Source: CAYUNT01 sp964446285 (GTDB lineage: Bacteria > Sumerlaeota > Sumerlaeia > SLMS01 > CAYUNT01). From it: a DNA stretch of 21,522 nt. The stretch covers positions 1-21,522 of the forward strand of contig CAYUNT010000063.1 in NCBI GenBank assembly GCA_964446285.1, read 5' to 3'. This document shows positions 6,589-15,174 of this stretch, one piece after another (position 1 is the stretch's first letter; the number at the start of each line of letters is the position of its first letter). The notes under the pieces are model-generated. The model did no database searches. It had not been told where the DNA came from and was given only the letters and a program-made list of their open reading frames with translations. A program made the translations under genes and the position numbers.

Positions 6589-8523
6589 ATGCGCCGTATT
6601 CGTGCCAAAGATGCCGCGTGGATTTCTCGGCAGGATGAATTTTTCAGCCGGGGTAGATTCGCCACGCCGATTTCCTTCTTCTTTTTCTCGTTCGCTTTTT
6701 TCGCGCTTTTTGTGATGCCATCAAACGCCGCATCCCAACCAGTTCCAGCATCCGCATCGGTCCAGGCGCCCAGTTCGACGCAGGCGGCTGATCCATATTA
6801 CCCTGTGGCAATTCAGGAGAAGGATTCGAGCGCCGCCGCTGCGATACCGACTCCCGCCGATGGCAAAATCCGCCTGGTAATCCGCGCCGATGACATCGGA
6901 TTCTGCCACGGCGTCAATGAAGCCCTCCGCCGGTTGCTCGATGCCAAAATCGTCACTTCCTATTCGGTCATGGTCAATACGCCCTGGCTCGATGAAGCCG
7001 TCGAGATTCTGCGCGGCCATCCCGAAGTCAGCGTCGGCGTCCACACGGCAGTGAATTCCGAGTGGCGTGAGTATCGCTGGGGACCGGTGTCGCCCGTGGA
7101 CAAAGTGCCTTCGCTCGTCGATTCCTTCGGAAAATTCTTCCCCTCGCGCCGCCTTATGATGCTTCACGAGCCGCGCGTTGAGGAGGTGGCCGCCGAGGTG
7201 CGCGCGCAGATCGACCTCGCCCGCCGCAAGGGCCTCGCCATCTCCTACATCGACCACCACATGAGCGGCGCGGTGAACACGCGCGAAATGCAGGAGGCGT
7301 TCGAGCAAATCGCCCGCGAATACAACCTGGGAATCTCGCGCTATTTCGGTGAACGCGAGGCAAAAAGCGTCTATTCCGATCCGCCCGAGAAAAAATTGGC
7401 CGCCGCCATCCGCAACATGGAAGCGCTGACGACTCCCGGCCTCTATCTCCTCGTTACGCATACCGGAACGGACGGTCCGGAAATGGCCGCCATGACCGAT
7501 CTTAATCCGGGCGGGCTGGCAAATATGTCGCGCCACCGCCAGGCCGAGGCCGACGTCTTTTGCAGTCCGGAATTCCGCGCCGCCATCGAGCGAAAAGGCA
7601 TCGAACTGGTGGGCTACAAGGAACTCGCCCGCGAAATTGGCGTCGCGAACATGAGGCGCTCCTACACCGCCGAACCCTACGACAAAGTGCTGCATAAGGC
7701 CCGCCAGCCCCTGCCCGAAACTGAAAAAACCATCTACATGTTTTTGCGCGTGGACGATATTTTCATGCTGGAATCCAAGGTTAAGCCGCAGGAAATCGAG
7801 GCATTTCTGGGCGTGGCGGAAAAACACGGCGCGCACGTCACCCTCTGCGCGATTCCCAAACGCCTGCTTCAGCACCCGAATGAAAACGGCGAAATGGCAC
7901 GGCAATTGCGCGAGTTTGTCCGCCGCGGACACCAGATCGCACAGCACGGCTACAACCACCGATGTCCGTTCACCGGGCGCACGGATTTTGAGTTTTACGC
8001 CCCCGACGCCACCGGCTGGACGCGCGAACGCCGCATCGAAACCATCCTCGAAGGACGCCGCCTTCTCGAAGCAGCGATTGGCAAAAAGGTCGTTTCGTAT
8101 ATCGCACCCGGCGGCGACCGCGAATACATGCAGGACGACGAGAAGGAACTTTTGCGGCAAGGTTACGTCGATGTCCCGCGCGCCCGCTCCGCCGCCGAAG
8201 GGGGCGGATGGTCGCCCGCCGGATATGGCGTGTGCATGGACGCCGTGGAATTCACCTGGGGCCTGACCGAAGAAAACTACCGCGAAAACATGGAAGGCGC
8301 GAAGAAACACTTTTTGCAGGCCGCCGCCGAAGGACGCCGCGAGGTGGCGATCAAGTTCCACGACCACTTCACGCGCGCGGCCTGGAACAACGGCGTCACG
8401 ATCCGCTGGCTGGACGAGTTTCTCGACTGGCTGACCTCGCAACAAACCGCCGCCGACGTGCGGTTCGCAACCTTCGAGGAATACTACCAATTGAAGAATC
8501 CGGAGTTTTCGGCGGCGTTCTGA
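6589..8523 (+). CDS. Tandem deacetylase: ChbG/YdjC-like domain fused to NodB/DUF2334-like polysaccharide deacetylase domain
   Basis: A 644-residue exported protein combining two unrelated deacetylase folds. A Phe-rich hydrophobic segment (27-43) followed by SNAAS suggests a signal peptide or membrane anchor. The first domain (about 95-352) has RADDIGFCHGVNEAL with metal ligands Asp101/Asp102, IDHHMSG (His223, His224) and VTHTGTDG, the pattern of ChbG/YdjC diacetylchitobiose deacetylases. The second domain (about 382-630) has LRVDDIF (Asp389/Asp390), AQHGYNHRCP (His453, His457) and FHDHF, the pattern of NodB-type and DUF2334 deacetylases. Both metal sites look intact, so two-step deacetylation of an N-acetylated glycan is plausible. 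The ATG at 6589 has GGAG 9 nt upstream; an in-frame TTG at 6568 is the alternative. The stop is 23 nt before the giant secreted protein, suggesting an operon. The substrate is unknown. Confidence 0.88.
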   Translation: MRRIRAKDAAWISRQDEFFSRGRFATPISFFFFSFAFFALFVMPSNAASQPVPASASVQAPSSTQAADPYYPVAIQEKDSSAAAAIPTPADGKIRLVIRADDIGFCHGVNEALRRLLDAKIVTSYSVMVNTPWLDEAVEILRGHPEVSVGVHTAVNSEWREYRWGPVSPVDKVPSLVDSFGKFFPSRRLMMLHEPRVEEVAAEVRAQIDLARRKGLAISYIDHHMSGAVNTREMQEAFEQIAREYNLGISRYFGEREAKSVYSDPPEKKLAAAIRNMEALTTPGLYLLVTHTGTDGPEMAAMTDLNPGGLANMSRHRQAEADVFCSPEFRAAIERKGIELVGYKELAREIGVANMRRSYTAEPYDKVLHKARQPLPETEKTIYMFLRVDDIFMLESKVKPQEIEAFLGVAEKHGAHVTLCAIPKRLLQHPNENGEMARQLREFVRRGHQIAQHGYNHRCPFTGRTDFEFYAPDATGWTRERRIETILEGRRLLEAAIGKKVVSYIAPGGDREYMQDDEKELLRQGYVDVPRARSAAEGGGWSPAGYGVCMDAVEFTWGLTEENYRENMEGAKKHFLQAAAEGRREVAIKFHDHFTRAAWNNGVTIRWLDEFLDWLTSQQTAADVRFATFEEYYQLKNPEFSAAF

Positions 8524-8546
8524 CTGCAAGAATGGAGAGGGCGTCG

Positions 8547-11500
8547 ATGAGAAAGCGCACGCAGTTCAAACAGCCGTTTTGTATTTCGTCTGGTTCTCTG
8601 GCGATTTTTGTAGTTTGTCTGTTTGCTGGAATGGAGTTGGCGCCGGCGGCCCCGCGGGGAATGGACGCGGTTATTGACGGCGAATCGCCTGGCGGGCAGC
8701 GGATTCATCAGATTGTGCCCGAGGGGCCGAATTCATTGGAGGCGCTGAGGCGTCCGGAAACCCCGCCGCCGCCCGATCCGCGCCGGATTCCAGCGAAAAC
8801 CCTTGCGGAACAGCCCCGCGCCCCGCTCGCCGCAGGAGCCGCCGCCACGCTCCTGGCCCACTACGCCTTCGACACGCAGGACACTTTTCTGCGCGGATCC
8901 TATGGCGCAAACAATCCTCTCACTAACCACGGCGCGGCGTTTTATCCCCTGGGGGTCTCGGGCGGATGCGCACAATTCAATGGCGTGGATAACTACCTCG
9001 ACATCCCCGCAAGCTATTTCACTTCGCTCGAAACGTTCAGCATCGAGGTGTGGTTCAAGGCGCGCGATATAGAACCCAATTGGCAGCGCCTCGTCGATGT
9101 CGGCCGCCTCACCAGCGGAAGTCCAAATGAATACTGGAATTTCTGGCTTGGCGTATGCTGGAATGAGCGTCCCGCCTTCGAGAAAGTCCTCGATGGATGG
9201 CACTATCGAGTTGATGCGGACAATCGCATGTATAATGGCGAGTGGACGCATGTCGTGGCCACATCCGCCGCGGATGGAATGCGTCTGTATATTAACGGCG
9301 TCCTTCAGCAACAATACCACACCGAATCGCGCGGGTTCAGCGCGCTCGGCACACCGCTTCATGCGTGGATCGGGCGCTCGTCTTTCGTCTCGGACCCTTA
9401 TCTATACGGATTTGTGGACGAATTGAAAATCTGGCAGGGCGCGCTGACCGATGCCGAAGTCGCGGCGCATTATCGCGCGGTGCTCGATTCGGACGGCGAT
9501 GGCCTGGAGGATTGGTGGGAGCGGCTGTATTTCACTGACCTCTCGAAATCAGCGGGCGACGACCCGGACGGCGACGGCATCGCCAACCGCGATGAATTCG
9601 GACAAATGAGCAACCCCAACGATCCCTCGTCTCCCTGCCCCATGCGCCAATGGCCGGGCGATCCGCTGCAAACCATCGCCCTCCCCTTCGAGGGCATGGG
9701 AATGTGCAGCGACGGACAGCGAATTTACGTGGCCGATCGCTGGTCCTATAAAACCGGCGCGTTTGATCCGGCGACGGGCGCGCTTCTCTTCGAGATTTCC
9801 CATCCGCCGGGAATGAGAGCCGGTGCAATCGGCTGGGATGGGCAGTATTTGTATCTGACGGAAGCCTATCAGAACCGGCGCATCTGGCGCAGCGACGGCG
9901 CGCCACCCAGCGCCAACACGCAATTTTCGCTCCTTTGCACTGTCCCAAAGGAGCGCGATGACGCTGAAGTTCTGGGGATTGATTTTCGCGGAAACGAAAT
10001 GTGGGTGGCGGATTGGCGCGATCCGTGGCTGCGTGCGCTCGATAAAACCACAGGCGAAGTGCTGCAATCCGTTCCCGCGCCCACGACGCCCGTCTGGGGC
10101 ATTAAATTCCACGGCGGCCACCTCTGGCTCACGCTCGAAGGCAAAAACGAACTGGCGCCGATGGACCTCGTTCAAAAGCGCCCCCCTTCCTATCTGCTCA
10201 CGGGCAGGGTTCATGCGCGCGACCTTCTTTTCCTCAATAATTATCTGTGGATTCTCGATAATGAAGCGCACAAAATTTACAAGTATCCCATTCCGCTTCC
10301 GGGAACATACAGTTACGGTGACCAGCGGCAATACAATTTCTGCCGGATGATTACCGTGCTCAACCGCGGTCCGGCCACGCTGAAGAATTTCGATTTTTAT
10401 TTCGTCACGAGCGCCATGAGCGCGGAGGGGATGGAATACGGCATCACGACGCCGCTCGAACAGCCCGCCGAGATATTCCGCCGCCCAACGGGCAATGTGA
10501 CCTATCGTTTTCACCGCGACACGCTGGCGCCAATGGAAGCCTTCGCGGGCGCCGCCGTCATCACTTGCAACCCGGTCGATAGACGCCGCCTTATCCTGCC
10601 GGAAGACGTCGGGACGCTTCAGGATATTCCGCCCGAAATTCTGGAAATGGGCACGCGCAATGTCTGGAGCCTGTGCCTGAATGATCCCTATTTGCAGCAA
10701 TGCGCCCGCGAGGCCGCCAAAGGCGAAACCCATCCGCTCTGGCTGGCGCGCAATATCCTCGACTACACAATCGACCACATTACGTATTCAGACCCTGTGG
10801 CGGGAGAAGATGCGGTGAATGTCCTGCGCTCGGGGCACGGCGTATGCCGCAACTATGCCACTGTATTTGTGGCGCTGTGCCGCGCCAATGGCCTTCCCGC
10901 TTCCTGGAGCGGCACTGCCGGGCATATCTGGAGCGTGTTCTATCTCCCGAAAGTCAATGGCTGGTTCCTTCTCGATCCAACCTGGGCGGATTGCGAGTGC
11001 AACGATGAATATATCCGCTCGCGATGGTTCTGCGGACTGCCTGGACACATGGTCACGGACTCCCAAATTGAACGCCGCGGATACAACGATCCAAGTGGAG
11101 CATTTTACACTGTCAACAGCGGTGAATGGGCCGATGTGGAATGGTTTTGGAGCAATCATTCGGGCGCGGCAGACGCCAGCGATGGCGCCGCCCCTGAAAT
11201 GCCCGGGCCGCTGTGCCTGGAGCCGCTGGCAGATCAGCATGCGTTTCGCGTGCGATGGACCCCGGCCCTCGATCCAGGAAATGAGCCTGTCACCTACGAA
11301 ATCTACAAGGGCACCGAACAGTTTAACTGGAAAACCCGGCAGCCGGACCTGATTACCTCCGAGGTGAATGCCGTCCTGGGCGGCATCCCTTATGACACTC
11401 CAACCTATCTATATGTCATCGCCAAAGACCCTGCCGGACACAGTTTCGCATGGGATGAAAAATATAAGCCTGTATTTGGCGTGCTGTCCGATCCGAAAGG

Positions 11501-12614
11501 ATATTTCCTCAGCGACAAGATCGAAGCCTCCTGGAGCGTCGGTTACGGCGACTTGGGGAAAAACAAATACGCCAATATGTCGGAAAATTGGAAAGGTCCC
11601 GTGCGGGTGGGCGGATTCCTTTTTAATAAATGCCTTTACGCCCACGCCCCCAGCCGCGTGCTCTACAACATCCCATCGTATGCGGAAACCTTTAAGTGCC
11701 TCGTGGGCATGTCGGATTTCCGCTCGGGCGAGATGAAGTTTCGCGTCCTTGGCGATGGCGCAACGCTCTATGAGAGCCAGACGATCAAGCGCGAGAACGA
11801 TGTCTGGCTTTTTCCCACAGCGGTCCAGGTGGACGTGCGTGGGCGAAAGCAGCTCGACTTGGTGGTGGACGACTTGGGCGACTACTCTCAGGATCATGCG
11901 GTCTGGATGGCGCCTCAGTTGATCCTAGGCCCGACGCCAACTCCATCGCCCCTCCCAACCGCCTCCCCCACCGCCAGTCCTTCGCCCACGGCCTCGCCCT
12001 CTCCGTCGCCGTCACCTTCGCCTTCTCCCTCGCCGTCGCCAACTCCGTATTACGTGTCCGTGCCTGGGAATTTCGGGACAATCCAGTCGGCGATCAACGC
12101 GGCGCAGGCGGGGTGGGTCGTCACTGTCGCGCCGGGGCGTTACGCGGAAAACCTCGATTTTCTTGGCAAAGACATTGTCGTGCAATCAAGCGCGCCCTGG
12201 AACCCGCTGGTGCGGAGGCAAACCGTCGTCGATGGCGGCGCGCGCGGAACCGTCGTCACATTCGCGAGCGGCGAGACCTCCGCCTGCCGCCTTGATGGAT
12301 TCACGCTCACGGGCGGCGCGGCGTCGATTGTCGGAAGCGTGGCGTGCGGCGGCGGCGTCTATTGCGCGGCAGGCCCCAAGCTCGCCAATTGCCTCATCGA
12401 AAACAACACGTCGGCGGACTACGGCGGCGGAGTGTATATTAGCTCTTCGGCCTCGCCGCTTCTGATCAATTGCGTGGTGCGCGGCAACACGGCGGGCAAG
12501 GCGGGCGGAGGAATTTATGCTTCGGTGTATTCCGCGCCAGAATTTCGCAATTGCGTGATATCCGCCAATCGCGCGCAAACCACTGGGGGCGGGCGGGTAC
12601 TTGGGCGCGGTTGA
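8547..12614 (+). CDS. Giant secreted multidomain protein: LamG, calcium loops, propeller-like, transglutaminase, NPCBM, beta-helix (frame ends early)
   Basis: As read, 1355 residues. In order: a signal peptide (about 1-35); LamG/concanavalin-like domain (103-312, with FNGVDNYLDIP and EWTHVVATS); thrombospondin-3-like calcium loops (DSDGDGLEDWWE, DPDGDGIANRDE, 313-360); a propeller-like repeat region (366-582); a transglutaminase-like domain with the triad Cys767 (GHGVCRNYA), His793 (AGHIWS) and Asp810 (LLDPTWAD); an FN3-like segment (about 884-970); an NPCBM-like carbohydrate-binding domain (978-1128, with YAHAPSRVLYNI); a Pro/Ser linker (1129-1166); and right-handed beta-helix rungs with repeated GGG(V/I)Y. 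The ATG at 8547 is preceded by GGAGAGGG; another ATG at 8532 is possible. A TGA at 12612 stops the frame mid-helix, while matching sequence resumes right after it, so the gene was probably 8547-13262. The protein probably binds glycans and either crosslinks or cleaves protein; its actual function is unknown. Confidence 0.85.
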   Translation: MRKRTQFKQPFCISSGSLAIFVVCLFAGMELAPAAPRGMDAVIDGESPGGQRIHQIVPEGPNSLEALRRPETPPPPDPRRIPAKTLAEQPRAPLAAGAAATLLAHYAFDTQDTFLRGSYGANNPLTNHGAAFYPLGVSGGCAQFNGVDNYLDIPASYFTSLETFSIEVWFKARDIEPNWQRLVDVGRLTSGSPNEYWNFWLGVCWNERPAFEKVLDGWHYRVDADNRMYNGEWTHVVATSAADGMRLYINGVLQQQYHTESRGFSALGTPLHAWIGRSSFVSDPYLYGFVDELKIWQGALTDAEVAAHYRAVLDSDGDGLEDWWERLYFTDLSKSAGDDPDGDGIANRDEFGQMSNPNDPSSPCPMRQWPGDPLQTIALPFEGMGMCSDGQRIYVADRWSYKTGAFDPATGALLFEISHPPGMRAGAIGWDGQYLYLTEAYQNRRIWRSDGAPPSANTQFSLLCTVPKERDDAEVLGIDFRGNEMWVADWRDPWLRALDKTTGEVLQSVPAPTTPVWGIKFHGGHLWLTLEGKNELAPMDLVQKRPPSYLLTGRVHARDLLFLNNYLWILDNEAHKIYKYPIPLPGTYSYGDQRQYNFCRMITVLNRGPATLKNFDFYFVTSAMSAEGMEYGITTPLEQPAEIFRRPTGNVTYRFHRDTLAPMEAFAGAAVITCNPVDRRRLILPEDVGTLQDIPPEILEMGTRNVWSLCLNDPYLQQCAREAAKGETHPLWLARNILDYTIDHITYSDPVAGEDAVNVLRSGHGVCRNYATVFVALCRANGLPASWSGTAGHIWSVFYLPKVNGWFLLDPTWADCECNDEYIRSRWFCGLPGHMVTDSQIERRGYNDPSGAFYTVNSGEWADVEWFWSNHSGAADASDGAAPEMPGPLCLEPLADQHAFRVRWTPALDPGNEPVTYEIYKGTEQFNWKTRQPDLITSEVNAVLGGIPYDTPTYLYVIAKDPAGHSFAWDEKYKPVFGVLSDPKGYFLSDKIEASWSVGYGDLGKNKYANMSENWKGPVRVGGFLFNKCLYAHAPSRVLYNIPSYAETFKCLVGMSDFRSGEMKFRVLGDGATLYESQTIKRENDVWLFPTAVQVDVRGRKQLDLVVDDLGDYSQDHAVWMAPQLILGPTPTPSPLPTASPTASPSPTASPSPSPSPSPSPSPSPTPYYVSVPGNFGTIQSAINAAQAGWVVTVAPGRYAENLDFLGKDIVVQSSAPWNPLVRRQTVVDGGARGTVVTFASGETSACRLDGFTLTGGAASIVGSVACGGGVYCAAGPKLANCLIENNTSADYGGGVYISSSASPLLINCVVRGNTAGKAGGGIYASVYSAPEFRNCVISANRAQTTGGGRVLGRG

Positions 12615-13262
12615 TGCGCGGCGCTGTTGACATGCCTGGTCGCGGGGCGGGCGGCGGCGCAGCAGGGCGGCGGAATTTATGCAAACAACGCCACGCCACG
12701 CCTCGTGAATTGCGTAATCGAGGGCAATGTGGCCAGCGCGACGGCAGGCAGCGGCGGAGCAATCTACGCCGCCACCGGGCAGATCACGTTAATGAACAGC
12801 ATCGCGCGCGCCAACTGCCCGGACACCTTTGCCTCAACGCCATTTCCCGCAAGTATCTCGTTTTGTAATATCGAGGGCGGCTGCGAGGGCGAGGCGAATA
12901 TCGATGGCGAGCCGCGGTTTGTGTCGTGCGGACGCTGGTCGGGCGCGCCGGGCGAATCGGCATGGACCAATGGCGACCACCGCCTGGCGGCAGGATCGCC
13001 TTGCATCGACGCGGGCAATCCGGCGGCGGAATATGCCGATTCATGCATATCGCTTTCCCGAGGCGCGGCGCGCAACGACATAGGCGCATTTGGCGGACCG
13101 CAGGCCTGCGGCTGGACAGACCTGCTCCTTGGCGTCGTGGTGCAAAACGGCATCCTCGCCCGCGACGCCACGCCCATTCCCGGCATCCCGACTGCCGACC
13201 TCAACGGCGACGGCATCCTCGACACCGCCGACTTCATCGCCGCACTTCAGGCCGGCCGGTAG
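12615..13262 (+). pseudogene. C-terminal fragment of the giant secreted protein: beta-helix remainder and half-dockerin-like EF-hand
   Basis: The same frame as the upstream ORF, continuing immediately after the TGA. It reads LLTCLVAGRAAAQQGGGIYA and further beta-helix rungs, then a Cys-containing domain and a terminal EF-hand, ADLNGDGILDTADFIAALQA, which resembles one half of a type I dockerin. The distance between GGG motifs across the break is 24 residues, equal to the two rungs before it, and the rung Cys falls at the same position. The nearest internal start (TTG, 12627) lacks a Shine-Dalgarno sequence, so separate translation is unlikely. Either the break is a sequencing or assembly indel pair and the protein is 1571 residues, or the gene is truly disrupted and loses its anchoring tail. 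Confidence 0.75.
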
Positions 13263-13290
13263 AGGAATTTCTCCAACGCATTTTCCAGAC

Positions 13291-15174
13291 TTATTTCGCC
13301 TTCAGGAACGTTCCCGAACCTGGATAGGATTCCGGAGTGCGCCAGTCGGGACGCCAATTGAGTTGCGCGCCAGTGTCGGCAGGGCCGTCGAAATCGTCCA
13401 CGGCGATGTTGAGACGGAACGCCTCCCAGGGCTTCTCCTGCTGCGCGTCGAGCCACGAAATCGGAATGGCGATTTCTGCGGCGAAACCTTTGTCTGTGCG
13501 AACGCATTCGGCGCGTGTGCCTTCAGGCAGTTGATCCGGGTTGTAGCGCAAAACCGGATGCGAAGCGTCGGAGGGACTCATCAAAACCGGCAAGATTTCC
13601 GCGAATTCACCACTGCCCGTATTGCGCGAGCGCGCCGGATCGCCCTCGGCATTCAGGCGCACCTCGATGCCGTCCTGATTCCACGGATACGGATCGTCTT
13701 TGCGGCAGAATTGGTCGTCGGTCACATCGACGGCCAGATAAAGAAACTGATCATCATAGGCAGTGGCAAAACGGAACGAACCATCGGCGGGGCCGGTCCA
13801 GCTTTTCGGGTCGATGCGAATTTGCGCCGGCTTTTCGCAGGCAACCGGCAAATCCGCCCATTCATCCAGTTTGCCGTCGATGCTCACCGGGGCGGTGCGC
13901 CGCGCGCAGGGCAACGGAATTTCGACGCCGAGCGCCTGTTTGCCCGCGATCGAGAAGGGCGGCAGGCCGGGCTTTTCACAAGAAATGGACCATTCCAGCA
14001 GCAGCGGCGCGAGATCGAGGGGCGATGTCCATTGCGATTTGAGAATGCTCACGTTCAGCGGCCTGACCTCCTGGCTCTTGCGAGGAATCTCGAAATTGAA
14101 CTCGGCCGGATCGGGACGCAGCGTTTCATTCGGAAGGAATTTGGCTGTCAGGCGCATCGGGGCATCAGCGTCGTTGCGGAAACACAAGCGCGTGGAAATG
14201 GGCGTTCCTGCCGATGCGGAACTCGCGGCATAGAGCGGATCCGTGGCGATGACGTTGGTGCGCTGGAGCGCATTGACTACACCGGCCATCTCTGCCGTGC
14301 GGACGTTGCTCGCCTGAATCCCATCAAGCATCAGGCAGGCGATGCTCGGTTTCTGGGCGCCCATTGTCACCCACATTATATGGTCGAACTGTCCTTGAAG
14401 CACTCCGCCCAGCGCGCTATCGCCGCCCGTCGTGGATAGAATGAGATATTCATGCCCCTGGCGCGTGTATTGACGATATTCATGCGCATGACCGGCAAAT
14501 ATGGTGCAGGGGCGGTCTTTCAGCGCGGCCTCGATCGGTTCCCAGCCATTGGGGGCGGCCTCGGTCCACATTGGCTTGTGCATGAACACAAAGGTCCATC
14601 GCACGTCCGCATTGGCCTCCAACACGCGCACAAAGTAAGCCGCCTGTTCATCGCTGAGTTTGGACGGCCCCGCATCCTCGGTGTTTATGCAGAGGAAGAG
14701 GGCGTTTTTGTAAAGGAAGTGGTAGTAAGACGGCCCGAAACGCCGCTTCCAGACCTCTTTGGCCGGCGGGTAGGAAAGGTCGTGATTGCCTGCGAGGAAG
14801 AAGAAAGGCATTTCGAGCGGCTTGAGGAGTCCGAGAAACTCATCCCATTGGGCATCGATGCCGCCCGGGTCTTTTGTATAGCCCGGGATGAGATCGCCCA
14901 CGCACATCACAAACTCGGGCTGAAGGAGATTGAGTTTGGCGACGGCCGACTCAAACACGCCCTTGCGAGGTCCGCCCGTGCGGTCTGCCACAATGGCGAA
15001 TTGAAAGTTATCGGGATCGTTATGGAAATTCAGATGCGTCCATGGAAAAGGCGGCGTGGCGGGACCGGCGTGAAAATCGGCGCCTCCGGAAACGGGGCAA
15101 GGCGCATGGACGCACGCGGCCAGGCTCGTAAGCATGGCGGCGGCGAGAACGAGGGAAAGCAAGGCGTGTTTCAT
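13291..15174 (-). CDS. Calcineurin-like metallophosphoesterase with C-terminal CBM9-like domain, lipoprotein
   Basis: A 627-residue predicted lipoprotein: the signal ends in LAAC (Cys21). The metallophosphoesterase domain (about 55-290) shows the usual metal-binding blocks VADRTGG (Asp64), VGDLIPG (Asp94), GNHD (Asn130, His131), FMHKP (His199) and GHAHEY (His229, His231). The first block has Asp-Arg-Thr where Asp-x-His is standard. A beta-sandwich-like middle (about 310-420) leads to a CBM9-like domain (about 427-627) with SIDGKLDEWADLP, YLAVDVTDDQF and NQDGIEVRLNAEGD. The substrate could be a phosphate ester on an extracellular glycan or lipid, but this is not determinable here. The start has AAGGAG 12 nt upstream. 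The gene converges on the giant secreted protein, with 28 nt between the two stops, and no terminator hairpin is evident there. Confidence 0.88.
   Translation of the reverse strand: MKHALLSLVLAAAMLTSLAACVHAPCPVSGGADFHAGPATPPFPWTHLNFHNDPDNFQFAIVADRTGGPRKGVFESAVAKLNLLQPEFVMCVGDLIPGYTKDPGGIDAQWDEFLGLLKPLEMPFFFLAGNHDLSYPPAKEVWKRRFGPSYYHFLYKNALFLCINTEDAGPSKLSDEQAAYFVRVLEANADVRWTFVFMHKPMWTEAAPNGWEPIEAALKDRPCTIFAGHAHEYRQYTRQGHEYLILSTTGGDSALGGVLQGQFDHIMWVTMGAQKPSIACLMLDGIQASNVRTAEMAGVVNALQRTNVIATDPLYAASSASAGTPISTRLCFRNDADAPMRLTAKFLPNETLRPDPAEFNFEIPRKSQEVRPLNVSILKSQWTSPLDLAPLLLEWSISCEKPGLPPFSIAGKQALGVEIPLPCARRTAPVSIDGKLDEWADLPVACEKPAQIRIDPKSWTGPADGSFRFATAYDDQFLYLAVDVTDDQFCRKDDPYPWNQDGIEVRLNAEGDPARSRNTGSGEFAEILPVLMSPSDASHPVLRYNPDQLPEGTRAECVRTDKGFAAEIAIPISWLDAQQEKPWEAFRLNIAVDDFDGPADTGAQLNWRPDWRTPESYPGSGTFLKAK

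Noticed and set aside
6721..8529. 602-codon frame antisense to the tandem deacetylase
   Set aside because: No domain or signal, and the plus-strand gene has clear catalytic motifs in two domains.
11930..12047. TCGCC/TCTCC-rich run as a separate DNA repeat
   Set aside because: It is simply the coding sequence of the Pro/Ser linker in the giant secreted protein.
13090..14439. 449-codon plus-strand frame over the convergent gene pair
   Set aside because: It overlaps the end of one gene and the antisense of the phosphoesterase, with an Arg-rich composition typical of shadow frames.
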